Of a stretch of DNA of 45,720 bases, positions 7,837 through 16,537 are shown one piece after another (within the stretch, counting starts at the first letter, position 1; each line of letters begins with the position of its first letter). A program made the position numbers and the translations under genes. A model generated the notes under the pieces. It saw nothing but the letters and a program-made list of their open reading frames with translations. It searched no databases and was not told the DNA's origin. Origin of the DNA: Streptococcus panodentis (GTDB lineage Bacteria; Bacillota; Bacilli; Lactobacillales; Streptococcaceae); NCBI RefSeq assembly GCF_017884005.1, contig NZ_QFAY01000024.1, forward strand, positions 1 through 45,720. Direction: 5' to 3'.

Positions 7837-8691
7837 TTACTTATACATTTCTTCTAATTTTTGCCAAATCTCTTGGCTGGGCATGGTTTTGCCTGTCCAG
7901 AGTTTAAAGGCTTCTGCCCCCTGATAGAGCAGCATGCCGAGTCCATTGACAGTCTGAATCCCCTGACTGGCCGCAAGCTTCAGGAAAGGGGATTCAAAAG
8001 GCTGATAAATCATATCCGCGACAATGATCTCCTGGGGGAAAATAAATTCAGAAGTAATCGGCAGGGCCCGGCCGTTCATGCCGACACCGGTCGCATTGAC
8101 AAATAGCTCCGCATCCTGAATGCGCTCCTGCAGGAGCAGTTGGTCCTCCAGTGAAAAAATCCGAATAGGAACCCCAGTCTCCTGCTCAATGGCCTCAATC
8201 CGCTTCTGAGCCTTCTCCAGCGAAGCCGTCCGAGTGAAGACATCAACAGCAGCAACACCGTCCAGAGCTCCTTGGCCGATAATAGCCATAGCTGCGCCGC
8301 CAGCCCCCAGAATGGTCATTTTTTTGCCCTTAATAGCAAAAGACGGCAAGCTCTGAAAGAAGCCCTTGCCATCTGTGTTATAACCGATTAAACGACCATT
8401 GCGATGAACAACTGTATTGACAGAACCAATCAGGCGGGCAACTGGGTCAATCTCATCCAAATAAGGAATGACAGCCTGCTTATAAGGCATAGAAAGATTG
8501 ACGCCGAACATATTAAAGCGCCGGATATTCTCAATTGTCATCTTTAAATCTTTTCTGGTGACCTCCCAGGCCACATACACACCATTGACCCCCGTTTTTT
8601 CAAACGCATAGTTGTGGACAAAGGGGGAAATGCTGTGCTTGATTGGATTGGCTACAACAGCAGCCATGCGGGTATGCCCATTAATTTTCAT
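7837..8691 (-). CDS. aroE: Shikimate 5-dehydrogenase
   Basis: This 284-aa protein matches AroE in length and motifs. These are [14 protein letters not shown] at the shikimate site, NLSMPYK with the catalytic Lys71, NTDGKG with the catalytic Asp107, and a dinucleotide-binding ILGAGGAA near residue 125. It reduces 3-dehydroshikimate to shikimate with NADPH. Its start overlaps the aroD stop by 11 bases. The gene downstream is not aroB, as it would normally be, but the immunity array. Confidence 0.96.
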   Translation of the reverse strand: MKINGHTRMAAVVANPIKHSISPFVHNYAFEKTGVNGVYVAWEVTRKDLKMTIENIRRFNMFGVNLSMPYKQAVIPYLDEIDPVARLIGSVNTVVHRNGRLIGYNTDGKGFFQSLPSFAIKGKKMTILGAGGAAMAIIGQGALDGVAAVDVFTRTASLEKAQKRIEAIEQETGVPIRIFSLEDQLLLQERIQDAELFVNATGVGMNGRALPITSEFIFPQEIIVADMIYQPFESPFLKLAASQGIQTVNGLGMLLYQGAEAFKLWTGKTMPSQEIWQKLEEMYK

Positions 8692-9358
8692 CTAAAATCT
8701 CCCGAACGATTTTCATATTAGGCAAGGAAACCTGCCCCGGTGCACTGGGCTGCTCTACGCTGGAATAGGACCAGCTGGAGCCAGTCAAATCAGCTGCCAG
8801 TCTCGAAATCTTGCCAATTTTTCCCATGGAAATAGTGACAAAATCCTGCTCAGGATTCAGCGTCTTGAAGCCGCGGGTATAGTTCATCAGATCCAGCACA
8901 TCCTGCTCATTGTGGGCCATGACCGAAACCTTGACCACTTTGGGCGTCAGACTGGTCAGCTCAGACAGGATTTCCATCATATTTTCCGGAGTTTCCTCGA
9001 AGTTATGGTAGCTCAGGACCAGATTGGGAAATTCCAGCATTTCCTCAAACTTATCCTTATGAGAATAGTACTCAAAGTCGATATAATCCGGCTGATAAAA
9101 ACCGGCCACTTCCTTAATCAGGGCCACATACTCATCATCGGTCAAATCAATCTCTCCGCCCTCTGGGCGTGTCCGCAGCGTGAAAATCAGCTCACGCCCG
9201 GCAAATTTTTCAAAAATAGCTGGCGCCACATTGAGAATGTCATCTTTGGCCAGAAAGTCTGCCCGCCACTCAATAATATCGGCATCATCGTAGCGGGTCA
9301 CATCAATTTCCTGAGCTTCTTCTAAACTCTTTGGCATTACAGAAACGACTAATTTCAT
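8681..9358 (-). CDS. aroD: 3-dehydroquinate dehydratase, type I
   Basis: This 225-aa type I dehydroquinase forms a Schiff base through Lys143 ([10 protein letters not shown]) assisted by His118 ([10 protein letters not shown]). The substrate-binding segment EWRADFL is near residue 30 and [10 protein letters not shown] near 59. It dehydrates 3-dehydroquinate to 3-dehydroshikimate. Its ATG overlaps the stop of the upstream methyltransferase by 4 bases, which places rlmI-like, aroD and aroE in one transcript. Confidence 0.96.
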   Translation of the reverse strand: MKLVVSVMPKSLEEAQEIDVTRYDDADIIEWRADFLAKDDILNVAPAIFEKFAGRELIFTLRTRPEGGEIDLTDDEYVALIKEVAGFYQPDYIDFEYYSHKDKFEEMLEFPNLVLSYHNFEETPENMMEILSELTSLTPKVVKVSVMAHNEQDVLDLMNYTRGFKTLNPEQDFVTISMGKIGKISRLAADLTGSSWSYSSVEQPSAPGQVSLPNMKIVREILDEN

Positions 9359-10518
9359 TTGTCCACCTTTATTGTAAATACCTTGAGGTAATTACTGCTC
9401 CTGTCTTTTTTATTGTATACAAAGTCTGCTGGCAGGCCGTATTCTGCTAAATAGCGGTGCCCAAGCCCGGCAAACCCTTTTTCGATTTCTTCTTTAAATT
9501 TACTCTTGGAAAGATTGGCTGCATTGGTGCTGACAATCAGCAGCCCCTGAGGGCTGAGAATCTCCAAAGCCTCCCGAATCAGCCTATGGTAATCTTTGGC
9601 AACCGAGAATGTCTGCTTTTTATTTCTGGCAAAGCTGGGCGGATCAAGGACGATTACATCATACTGCAGATGATGGCGCTTGGCGTATCTGAAATAGTCA
9701 AAAGCCTCCATGACCACAAATTGATGCTGATCCAGAGCCAGCCCATTTGCCCGAAAATGGGCTTCTGACAGCTCACGGCTGCGCTTAGCCAAATCCACCG
9801 AAACCGTCTGACGGGCTCCGCCCATGGCAGCCGCAGCAGAGAAAGCCGCAGTGTAAGAAAACAGATTGAGCAGGCTTTTACCTGCAGCCAAGCCATCCAC
9901 CAGACTGGCCCGCACATCATGCTGATCCAGAAAAATACCCGTCATGAGACCGTCATTGAGAAAGACCTGATAGCGGACACCGTTCTCTAAGACGATAAAA
10001 GTATCCGGCGCTTCTGCTCCATATACATGAGCTGACTCATAAGCCAAGCCCTTGAAGCGGATTTTTTCGTAGGCCCCCGCAACTTCCGGAAAAACATCCC
10101 GAAAAGCCGTCAAAATTTCTTCTTTAATGGCATAGACAAATTCATTATACCAAGAAAAAAGCGCAAAGTCATTATATAAATCTACTGTGAAGCCGCCAAA
10201 GCCGTCGCCGTCTTGGTTAAAGAGGCGGTAGGCACTGGTATGGGCAGCCTGACGATAGGCCGAACGCCTATCCTTGGCCTGAGCAAACAGCCCCCGAAAA
10301 AAGGCCGCATCCGCTGTGATTCTCTCATGGGAAATCAGCCAGCCAATCCCCTTATTCTGAGCGGAGAGATAAGCTGTTCCCAGAAACTTTCCTGCCGCAT
10401 TTCGCACTTCCACACATTGGTTGGTCAGCGAAAGATGCGGAAAGTCTTTCTTTTCCAGTAAAAAGAGGCCCTTTCTCAGCTTCTCTTCTGCCTGCTGATT
10501 CACAGTAAGTTTATTCAT
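9355..10518 (-). CDS. Class I SAM-dependent rRNA methyltransferase, RlmI-like
   Basis: This 387-aa protein combines an N-terminal PUA-like region (residues ~1-75) with a Rossmann methyltransferase domain. Motifs include [12 protein letters not shown] for SAM binding, SVDLAKRS, and [11 protein letters not shown] as the catalytic DPPSF motif of the RlmI/RlmK group. The likely target is 23S rRNA. The longer reading frame back to 10605 is rejected, because the ATG at 10518 begins MNKLTVNQ like homologs and a promoter lies in the extension. The ATG is only 7 nt after the -10 element, so the mRNA may be leaderless. The gene heads the aro operon. Confidence 0.88.
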   Translation of the reverse strand: MNKLTVNQQAEEKLRKGLFLLEKKDFPHLSLTNQCVEVRNAAGKFLGTAYLSAQNKGIGWLISHERITADAAFFRGLFAQAKDRRSAYRQAAHTSAYRLFNQDGDGFGGFTVDLYNDFALFSWYNEFVYAIKEEILTAFRDVFPEVAGAYEKIRFKGLAYESAHVYGAEAPDTFIVLENGVRYQVFLNDGLMTGIFLDQHDVRASLVDGLAAGKSLLNLFSYTAAFSAAAAMGGARQTVSVDLAKRSRELSEAHFRANGLALDQHQFVVMEAFDYFRYAKRHHLQYDVIVLDPPSFARNKKQTFSVAKDYHRLIREALEILSPQGLLIVSTNAANLSKSKFKEEIEKGFAGLGHRYLAEYGLPADFVYNKKDRSSNYLKVFTIKVDK

Positions 10519-10525
10519 AACGTTT

Positions 10526-10534
10526 ATTATACCA
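10526..10534 (-). promoter_or_regulatory. Extended -10 promoter of rlmI-like/aro operon
   Basis: On the minus strand TGGTATAAT is a perfect extended -10 element. The TATAAT ends 7 nt before the ATG at 10518, so transcription would start at or next to the start codon. No Shine-Dalgarno sequence is visible in the AACGTT spacer. Confidence 0.6.
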
Positions 10535-10698
10535 AAGATTGTGAAAATTCTCAAAACATATTTTACAAAGGGATAAGCAAAAATGAATTTCTGACAAAAA
10601 TACAAGGGGGCAGAAGGCTATATTTTTATTTTTTTACAAAAAAACTCTTTTATTTTAGTTTGTTCGTTGCATAAAAAAAGAGGCTGAGACAACAGTAT

Positions 10699-11343
10699 CT
10701 ATTCTCCCCCACCGCTTGTAATAAATTCTTTTATGGAACTATCATCCCTACCAATTTCAACTTCTCTATAAAAATCAAATTGCTTCTCATAATCAGTATT
10801 ACCATGAATACTTATACCAAATTCAGTCCCTTGGATTTTTAAATAAGATGCGACCCTACTATCATTAAGGATATAAAGACGGGTATAATCGCCAATCGCA
10901 TTGCTATAAGAACCATTCTCCTTAAATGAACGCAGTTGTTCTTGGCTCAAATCCATTATTTGAAAAAGAAAGATAAAATTTTCCAGCCATTCCTGATATT
11001 TCCCGGTTAAATTTTTGCTAGGCATCAGTTTTCCCGTCTTATCAACTTCTATTTCAATCTTCACCACTGTCTCCAAATTCTCCGTAATCTTTAGCGTTCC
11101 GGAAATAATACCATTATCCTGGGAATATAAATCCAAATAATAATGTGTATCGTAAAACAACTGACTATTAAAAATTCTAAATCCCTTGGGAAAAACCTTG
11201 AATAAGTCATATGGATTCTTGGTCGGGTAAACCTTCCCTAAATCCGAAAACTTTTGTTCTTCCAAATATCGACAGCCTGACAAATTTGTCATCATTATTA
11301 ACCCGCCTAAAATTATAATGAATATTTTTAAAATTTTCTTCAT
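10699..11343 (-). CDS. Lipoprotein of the lipase island (candidate immunity), copy 3
   Basis: This 214-aa lipoprotein has the signal peptide MKKILKIFIIILGGLIMMTN and lipobox LSGC. The start at 11343 (GGAGAAGG just upstream) is preferred over 11406, because only this one gives a normal signal peptide. The mature part begins with the island family motif VYPTKNPYDLFKVFPKGF, shared with the lipoproteins at 12740, 19153 and 20268 (VYPTxxxxDLFxxFPKG). Unlike the others it has no lipase after it; the rlmI-like gene follows. It is probably an orphan outward-facing immunity protein (inference). Confidence 0.75.
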   Translation of the reverse strand: MKKILKIFIIILGGLIMMTNLSGCRYLEEQKFSDLGKVYPTKNPYDLFKVFPKGFRIFNSQLFYDTHYYLDLYSQDNGIISGTLKITENLETVVKIEIEVDKTGKLMPSKNLTGKYQEWLENFIFLFQIMDLSQEQLRSFKENGSYSNAIGDYTRLYILNDSRVASYLKIQGTEFGISIHGNTDYEKQFDFYREVEIGRDDSSIKEFITSGGGE

Positions 11344-11545
11344 AACCTTCTCCTTTTCCTCAGCCATCGCCCCATTGTTTGAAAAACTGCGGTTTATCCT
11401 AGTCATTTTCTCCCATGTCTCCTCCTTATCACAGTCTGATTCTATTATACTGAATAGCTGTCATTCTAGGAAGCAGCTTATTAGACAGAATCCCAAATTC
11501 TATCCAGTTTTGGGGGATTTTGAGCAATAAAAAAAGACCTTGCGA
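11344..11545 (-). repeat. Junction repeat with promoter, type 2, copy 1
   Basis: About 200 bases between the lipase end and the lipoprotein start are nearly identical to 13415-13615. On the minus strand they contain TATAAT at 11454-11459, an AAGGAGGA ribosome site with a short reading frame (NRSFSNNG), and the lipoprotein's own ribosome site. The segment starts with a T-rich run after the lipase stop position. Confidence 0.65.
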
Positions 11546-12721
11546 TTGCTTGTTTATCCTATCTCCATCCGCTCCCTTTCCACTGAGAGCCAGAAATTCG
11601 ACTTTTCCTGTAGCACCACCGGTCAATCGATCGGAACCGCCTTCTCCATAAATGCTATCATCGCCATTTTGGCCGTCTATCGCATCGTTAGAGATTCCGC
11701 CCCTTAAGTCTTCACTAAAGGTCCGATCTACCGCCCTTTTACTTGCCAGCCCATTTATAATAAGTAATTTTCTGAGTATTTCCTTCTGCTCAGGACTGAA
11801 ATCCTCTGTTAGTTTTTTCAAAGGATTGACAATTAGAAAGTTTTCAAGATTTTTTAGGGTGTAGTTATCAACAGCTTTAAATCCTGAAAATAGATTATTA
11901 TTTGATGGATAATATTCACCCTTTTCAAAGGCTGATAAAATATCTTTGATATGCTTCTGAGCTCTAGCTTCTAAGAAATTCCCCTGCAAGTGCCAGCCTG
12001 TATCTGGAAATTCATACTCAAACCCTAGATAGAAACCGCCGCCAATATTTGAAAGCATATTCAAGACATCATCTGTCGAACGGAAGCGGATGACTTCGCC
12101 GGTAAAGCCTTTTCGGCGGCTTTCAATGTCCTGCACCGTCTTCATGTACTTGAAGAAGAGTTCGGCCGCCAGTGTGGGGCTTTTCTTTAATACAGCCGCA
12201 AATACTGGAAGAGAAAACAAGAGATATAGCGGCGCTGCATTATAGACAACCGTCTTAGGGGTGTTGAACTCCAGTGCCACTCGCTGGGCATAGTTGCCGC
12301 CCAGTGAATGACCTGTCAAGGTTGTAATCTTAGCCCCTTTTGTCGCTGCAATTCGCTGCGCCTCCCTGTAAAAGTCAAAGGCAGACTGATAGTGGCCGCC
12401 CTGACCCAAGCCAATATCAATCAGGTCCGTCAGCCAGTCATTAGCGGCATCTGTCGAGTTATTGGTCCCTGCATAGCCGACAATCACCTCTTTTTTCTTG
12501 GTGTCCAGAAAAGCAACACCGGTCATACCAGTCTTCGGATCATGGCGGCTGTAGAGGTATTCTAGGCCGGTGGGGATAGAATTCTTCCTGCTTAAGCTAT
12601 TTTTAATTTCTTCTGAAATATCTTTTTGACTACTTTTCTTAGAAAATAATTTCTTATTTCTCCACTCGTCCTCTACAGTGTAAACTGCATCCATGATATA
12701 GCTTGTGTATTCGATTGACAT
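11429..12721 (-). CDS. GHSLGG lipase with RTX-like repeats, stop-loss allele
   Basis: This 430-aa alpha/beta hydrolase has a nucleophile elbow TGHSLGGN (Ser139), a candidate Asp in RSTDDVL (217/218) and His244 in TGWHLQG. After a helical linker, residues ~341-370 carry RTX-like units (NDAIDG, NGDDSIYG, GGSDRLTGG), then the island tail VEFLALSGKGADGDRINK at 374-391. In the other copies a TAA follows this Lys. Here it reads CAA, and translation runs 39 residues into the terminator-like DNA. The natural stop position is 11546-11548. No signal peptide is visible, so the export route is unknown. It follows its lipoprotein by 18 bases. Confidence 0.8.
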   Translation of the reverse strand: MSIEYTSYIMDAVYTVEDEWRNKKLFSKKSSQKDISEEIKNSLSRKNSIPTGLEYLYSRHDPKTGMTGVAFLDTKKKEVIVGYAGTNNSTDAANDWLTDLIDIGLGQGGHYQSAFDFYREAQRIAATKGAKITTLTGHSLGGNYAQRVALEFNTPKTVVYNAAPLYLLFSLPVFAAVLKKSPTLAAELFFKYMKTVQDIESRRKGFTGEVIRFRSTDDVLNMLSNIGGGFYLGFEYEFPDTGWHLQGNFLEARAQKHIKDILSAFEKGEYYPSNNNLFSGFKAVDNYTLKNLENFLIVNPLKKLTEDFSPEQKEILRKLLIINGLASKRAVDRTFSEDLRGGISNDAIDGQNGDDSIYGEGGSDRLTGGATGKVEFLALSGKGADGDRINKQSQGLFLLLKIPQNWIEFGILSNKLLPRMTAIQYNRIRL

Positions 12722-12739
12722 ATATAATCTCCTCTATGC

Positions 12740-13414
12740 TTATTTTTCCTCAATGATTTCGCTGAAATATTCCAACAAACTATCTCCAGCTGCTTTTACA
12801 CTTATTCCTATAAAATATTTATCTTTTCTATCAAATTTGGGATCTCCAAACAATTCTAAATTTAGCTTCTCATCTGGTGATAGACCAATGTACTGATTCA
12901 ACATTTTATTTTGAACATCCTGATATCCTATACTATATGTTCTGGAAACAGGATTTTCCGTTATGAAATCTAATTGAAACTCCTTTAATAATTCAGCATC
13001 CATCATCATGTTTGTAAAGAAAAATTTTACATTTCTAACTTTGGAATCTAAAATCTGTCCATCAAGAGCCTGAACTCCATCTTTATCAGAATAAGATATT
13101 GGTATTTTAGTCACTTCATCAGCTGATAATGCAGGATCTTTATAAATTGTCTTGATATATGTTCCTTCAATTTTTTCTTTTGAAGGATAGCCTTCCAAAA
13201 GTATTTCATGCACCACATTTTCATCTTGATACATTAAATGTCTGACTTTAACCCCTTTCGGAAACTTCTTAAATAAATCTTCTGCATTGGCGGTCGGATA
13301 AACTTCAGAGATTCGTGAAAATCTCTCTTCGATTTTTGCTCTTTTCATGGCTGTACATCCTGTTAGTAATATTCCTGTAAGCAGCAAGACTGCTGCTAAA
13401 ACTATTTTTTTCAT
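12740..13414 (-). CDS. Lipoprotein of the lipase island (candidate immunity), copy 2
   Basis: This 224-aa lipoprotein has the signal MKKIVLAAVLLLTGILLTGC, with a clear lipobox LTGC at residue 20. The mature domain opens with RFSRISEVYPTANAEDLFKK and FPKG, then alternates short strands and helices. It is about half identical by eye to the copy at 19153-19797. It is translated directly upstream of the RTX-like lipase, which suggests it protects the producer's outer membrane face from the lipase or holds it during export (inference). Confidence 0.8.
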   Translation of the reverse strand: MKKIVLAAVLLLTGILLTGCTAMKRAKIEERFSRISEVYPTANAEDLFKKFPKGVKVRHLMYQDENVVHEILLEGYPSKEKIEGTYIKTIYKDPALSADEVTKIPISYSDKDGVQALDGQILDSKVRNVKFFFTNMMMDAELLKEFQLDFITENPVSRTYSIGYQDVQNKMLNQYIGLSPDEKLNLELFGDPKFDRKDKYFIGISVKAAGDSLLEYFSEIIEEK

Positions 13415-13615
13415 AACCTTACTTTCTCCTTTTCCTCATCCATCGTCCCATTGTTTGAAAAACTGCGGTTTTTTCTTATGATTTTCTCCCATCTCATCCT
13501 CCTTATCACAGTCTGATTCTATTATACTGAATAGCTGTCATTCTAGGAAGCAGCTTATTAGACAGAATCCTAAATTCTATCCAGTTTTGGGGGATTTTGA
13601 GCAATAAAAAAAGAC
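13415..13615 (-). repeat. Junction repeat with promoter, type 2, copy 2
   Basis: This segment is nearly identical to 11344-11545, with TATAAT on the minus strand at 13521-13526. It overlaps the end of the truncated 94-aa gene because the deletion in that gene joined its coding region to this repeat. Confidence 0.6.
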
Positions 13616-13861
13616 CTTGCGGTTGTCTTGGCTATGCTCTGAGATATTCTGGGCCGTTCGGAAAATCTGAGACTGGACACCAGACTCATTGCCAAACCAG
13701 CCGGAGTAAGCAATAGCCGCCCCGCCATTTTTGGCTCGAAAGTCCATTTGCTTGACTTGGTCTCCCAACTCAGCCGCAAATTTGGCCTTATTAGCTTTTT
13801 CGTTTAAATCTCCCTGATAATTTTTGACAAAATCAATAATATCCTGCTTTGTTTTATACAT
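13577..13861 (-). pseudogene. 247-aa family protein, 3' deleted (94 codons)
   Basis: Residues 1-~73 match the two intact 247-aa proteins: MYKTKQDIIDFVKNYQG start, then FRAKNGGAAIAYSGWFGN, then FRTAQNISEHS. Right after EHS the frame jumps into DNA that normally lies downstream of the shared tail (NRKVFFYCSKSPKTG is translated terminator/repeat sequence). About 170 residues are therefore missing, by an internal deletion. It still follows an intact 142-aa partner gene. Confidence 0.75.
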
Positions 13862-13887
13862 CTTTCAATCTCCCCAACTCCTTCAAA

Positions 13888-14316
13888 TCACCTAACTACC
13901 GGCTTTGCGATACTGTCAAAAATAATTTCACACTCTTTGTTTGTATGCTGAAAAACCTCATTGATGATTTCTAGCAGCTTTATTTCTTCAAAAACCAACG
14001 ATTCAGGTATCTTGATTGAATTAACCTTTTTCCTAATGATTCCTTTTTTTAATATCTGTTTATAATGCTCATCCCAAATTGGTTCATCTTGTGATGTATC
14101 AGTTGTTGTTACATTCAGCTCGATAACCTGATTCTTCCAAAGCAAAACATAATCCGCTGATTCGTCATCCCGATCAGGAAAGCGAGTCATCCAAAGATAA
14201 ATTTCTCTTTCTTTATCGGCTGTCCACATATCCAAATATGTATACTCGTTATATAAACCTTTTTCTTTAAGCATCCCCCAATATTCTTCAGGAATGTCTT
14301 CTCTCACAAAAACCAT
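13888..14316 (-). CDS. ~140-aa partner of 247-aa family (candidate immunity), copy 3
   Basis: This 142-aa soluble protein has no signal peptide or membrane segment. It shares the opening plan MVFV..P.EY..ML and the motif WTADKEREIYLWMTRFPDRDD with its two paralogs, but it is the most divergent of the three. An AAGGAGGA ribosome site precedes the ATG and a TATAAT box lies in the repeat upstream. It comes 26 bases before the truncated 247-aa family gene. I do not recognise the family; immunity is inferred from the immunity-first gene order of the window. Confidence 0.6.
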   Translation of the reverse strand: MVFVREDIPEEYWGMLKEKGLYNEYTYLDMWTADKEREIYLWMTRFPDRDDESADYVLLWKNQVIELNVTTTDTSQDEPIWDEHYKQILKKGIIRKKVNSIKIPESLVFEEIKLLEIINEVFQHTNKECEIIFDSIAKPVVR

Positions 14317-14447
14317 GACGGTTCCTCCTTATTATTTTTTTCTTATATTATACCGGACTTACGGTTTTTTCGGAAGCGTTTTTAAAGACAGATTCCTAAA
14401 TTCTATCCAGTTTTGGTAAATTTGTGCAATAAAAAAAGACCTTGCGG
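14317..14447 (-). repeat. Junction repeat with promoter, type 1, copy 1
   Basis: The ~130 bases between the tail stop of the 247-aa gene and the next partner gene are almost identical to 15638-15768 and 16970-17102. On the minus strand the segment reads: tail stop, T-rich run after ACCGCAAGGT, then TATAAT at 14347-14352 and AAGGAGGA. It is both the end of one module and the promoter of the next. Confidence 0.7.
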
Positions 14448-15191
14448 TTACTTGTTTATCCTATCTCCATCCGCTCCCTTGCCGCTAAGATCCAGAAATT
14501 CGACATCTCCTGCAGCACCGGGATAGGATCCCCGGTAGAAGGTCGCAGTCTCCTGGATGCGTACTGAGGCCTCCGCCACCTTTCGGAAGCGCTGCTCTGG
14601 AGTCAGCTTTCTCAGTTCCTCGACCGGTACGCCATTGATAGCTGTCACATCCGGATGCCGGTCAATCAGGCGCGGAAGCTCGGTCTGCCCCAAGACACTG
14701 TCAGCCGGCGAATCAGCATTCATCAGGACCAGCACATCCCCACGGGCATTGACACGCATGTAGTTATCAGAGACAAGGTCGTTGATTGTTAAGACATTAT
14801 CACTGCCAAAGACATATTTGTTGCGGCCTTTGGAAGTCCACTTGCCACCTATAAGTTCATCCGTTGCTTTGTCGCCAATTTTATCATTCAGTACTTTTTT
14901 AAATATCCCATCATTCAAAAGGTTATCACCAGCATCATTAATGAAACTATAGGCTCCATTGCTATGTTCTGAAATATTCTGGGCCGTCCGGAAAATCTGA
15001 GACTGGACACCAGACTCATTGCCGAACCAGCCGGAATAAGCAATAGCCGCTCCGCCGTTTTTGGCTCTAAAGTCCATCTGCTTTATTTGTTCGCCTAGCT
15101 CAGCGGCAAACTTGGCAAAATCTGCTTTTGTCTCCAAGGGTCCGTCAAAATGCTTAACCCAATTAATAATATCCGCTTTTGTTTTATACAC
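14448..15191 (-). CDS. 247-aa shared-tail protein (candidate hydrolase toxin), copy 2
   Basis: This 247-aa protein of no recognised family starts at GTG behind GGGAGA. Residues ~30-88 and ~125-247 are identical to copy 1 (15769-16512); residues 1-28 and ~90-122 differ. Features that echo the hydrolase toxins are SGWFGN (also in the TslA-like toxin 1), EHSNG at 75-79 where a Ser elbow could be, and VNARGDVLVL with Asp152, which resembles SRGDVVVL of toxin 1. His179 lies in DRHPDV. It ends with the lipase tail VEFLDLSGKGADGDRINK. A toxin role is inferred. Confidence 0.6.
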   Translation of the reverse strand: MYKTKADIINWVKHFDGPLETKADFAKFAAELGEQIKQMDFRAKNGGAAIAYSGWFGNESGVQSQIFRTAQNISEHSNGAYSFINDAGDNLLNDGIFKKVLNDKIGDKATDELIGGKWTSKGRNKYVFGSDNVLTINDLVSDNYMRVNARGDVLVLMNADSPADSVLGQTELPRLIDRHPDVTAINGVPVEELRKLTPEQRFRKVAEASVRIQETATFYRGSYPGAAGDVEFLDLSGKGADGDRINK

Positions 15192-15214
15192 TTCTTCATT
15201 CTCCCTTTAAATAT

Positions 15215-15637
15215 TTAGCGCACTTCCGGATCGGCTATTGATCGAAATTCTACATCATTTCGATAGTCTAAATTTTGAAGAGCTTGTTTAATTATTTCAA
15301 TAATTTCCTTTTTATTATTTTTTAAATTACTAGGAATATGAATATAATTTATTGCTTTAGCAACCAGGCCTTTTTTCAACTCGCCTGTTATTTCATCACG
15401 TTCTGACCATTTTAAATTTGCAACCGTAGTCACATTCAAATTAATCTGCTGATTTTTCCAAAGCAAAATAAACTCTGTAGAGTCATCATCTCTATATGGA
15501 TCACGAGTAATCCATAAATAGACTCCTTTTTCCTTGTCTGCAGTCCACAGTTGCTGCTCAAATCGTATATCATCAAATCCTAAATTTTCAAGCATTTCCT
15601 TATATTCCAAAGGTACTAGCTCATTCACAAAAACCAT
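15215..15637 (-). CDS. ~140-aa partner of 247-aa family (candidate immunity), copy 2
   Basis: This 140-aa soluble protein shares its first ~60 residues almost exactly with copy 1 (NELVPLEYKEML, FDDIRFEQQ, WITR.PYRDD) and then diverges (ITGELKKGLVAKAINYIHIP). It starts behind AAGGAGGA with TATAAT at 15668-15673 upstream. It is encoded 23 bases before the 247-aa copy 2. A constant N-terminal half with a variable C-terminal half mirrors the variable segment of its neighbour and would fit matched specificity. Confidence 0.62.
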   Translation of the reverse strand: MVFVNELVPLEYKEMLENLGFDDIRFEQQLWTADKEKGVYLWITRDPYRDDDSTEFILLWKNQQINLNVTTVANLKWSERDEITGELKKGLVAKAINYIHIPSNLKNNKKEIIEIIKQALQNLDYRNDVEFRSIADPEVR

Positions 15638-15768
15638 TGCGGTTCCTCCTTATTATTTTTTTCTTATATTATACCGGACTTACGGTTTTTTCGGAAGCGT
15701 TTTTAAAGACAGATTCCTAAATTCTATCCAGTTTTGGTAAATTTGTGCAATAAAAAAAGACCTTGCGG
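15638..15768 (-). repeat. Junction repeat with promoter, type 1, copy 2
   Basis: This segment is nearly identical to 14317-14447. On the minus strand it holds TATAAT at 15668-15673 and the ribosome site of the 140-aa gene. Confidence 0.7.
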
Positions 15769-16512
15769 TTACTTGTTTATCCTATCTCCATCCGCTCCCT
15801 TGCCGCTAAGATCCAGAAATTCGACATCTCCTGCAGCACCGGGATAGGATCCCCGGTAGAAGGTCGCAGTCTCCTGGATGCGGACTGAGGCCTCCGCCAC
15901 CTTTCGGAAGCGCTGCTCTGGAGTCAGCTTTCTCAGTTCCTCGACCGGTACGCCATTGATAGCTGTCACATCCGGATGCCGGTCAATCAGGCGCGGAAGC
16001 TCGGTCTGCCCCAAGACACTGTCGGCCGGCGAATCAGCATTCATCAGGACCAGCACATCCCCACGGGCATTGACACGCATGTAGTTGTCAGAGACAAGGT
16101 CGTTGATTGTTAAGACATTATCACTGCCAAAGACATATTTGTTGCAGCCTTTGTCAGTCCATTTACCGCCTATAAGTTCTGCAGCTGCATTTTTACCTAT
16201 CTTCTCTCTCAGTTCATCAACAAAATAGCTATCATTCAACAGATTTTCTCCAGCATCATTAATGAAACTATAGGCCCCATTGCTATGCTCTGAAATATTT
16301 TGGGCCGTTCGGAAAATCTGAGACTGGACTCCAGACTCATTGCCAAACCAGCCGGAGTAAGCAATAGCTGCTCCGCCATTTTTAGCTCGAAAGTCCATCT
16401 GCTTTATTTGTTCGCCTAGCTCAGCCGCAAACTTGGCTTTATCTCCGTCTGTGTTTAACTTTCCCTGATAATTTTTGACAAAATCAATGATATCCTGCTT
16501 TGTTTTATACAT
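15769..16512 (-). CDS. 247-aa shared-tail protein (candidate hydrolase toxin), copy 1
   Basis: This 247-aa protein starts at ATG behind GGGAGATT. Its start MYKTKQDIIDFVKNYQG is shared with the deleted copy at 13577. The segment ENLLNDSYFVDELREKIG differs from copy 2 (DNLLNDGIFKKVLNDKIG). The rest, including EHSNG, ARGDVLVL and the tail VEFLDLSGKGADGDRINK, is identical. No signal peptide or membrane segment is seen. The tail is the one found on the RTX-like lipases, so it may be an export or processing signal, or merely a recombination block; I cannot tell which. Confidence 0.6.
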   Translation of the reverse strand: MYKTKQDIIDFVKNYQGKLNTDGDKAKFAAELGEQIKQMDFRAKNGGAAIAYSGWFGNESGVQSQIFRTAQNISEHSNGAYSFINDAGENLLNDSYFVDELREKIGKNAAAELIGGKWTDKGCNKYVFGSDNVLTINDLVSDNYMRVNARGDVLVLMNADSPADSVLGQTELPRLIDRHPDVTAINGVPVEELRKLTPEQRFRKVAEASVRIQETATFYRGSYPGAAGDVEFLDLSGKGADGDRINK

Positions 16513-16537
16513 CTTTTAATCTCCCAATATTTCTTTT

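Noticed and set aside
11429..12721. Type I (RTX) secretion of the lipases
   Set aside because: Only two or three RTX-like units are present and no ABC/HlyD-type transporter genes are in the window, so the export route is left open.
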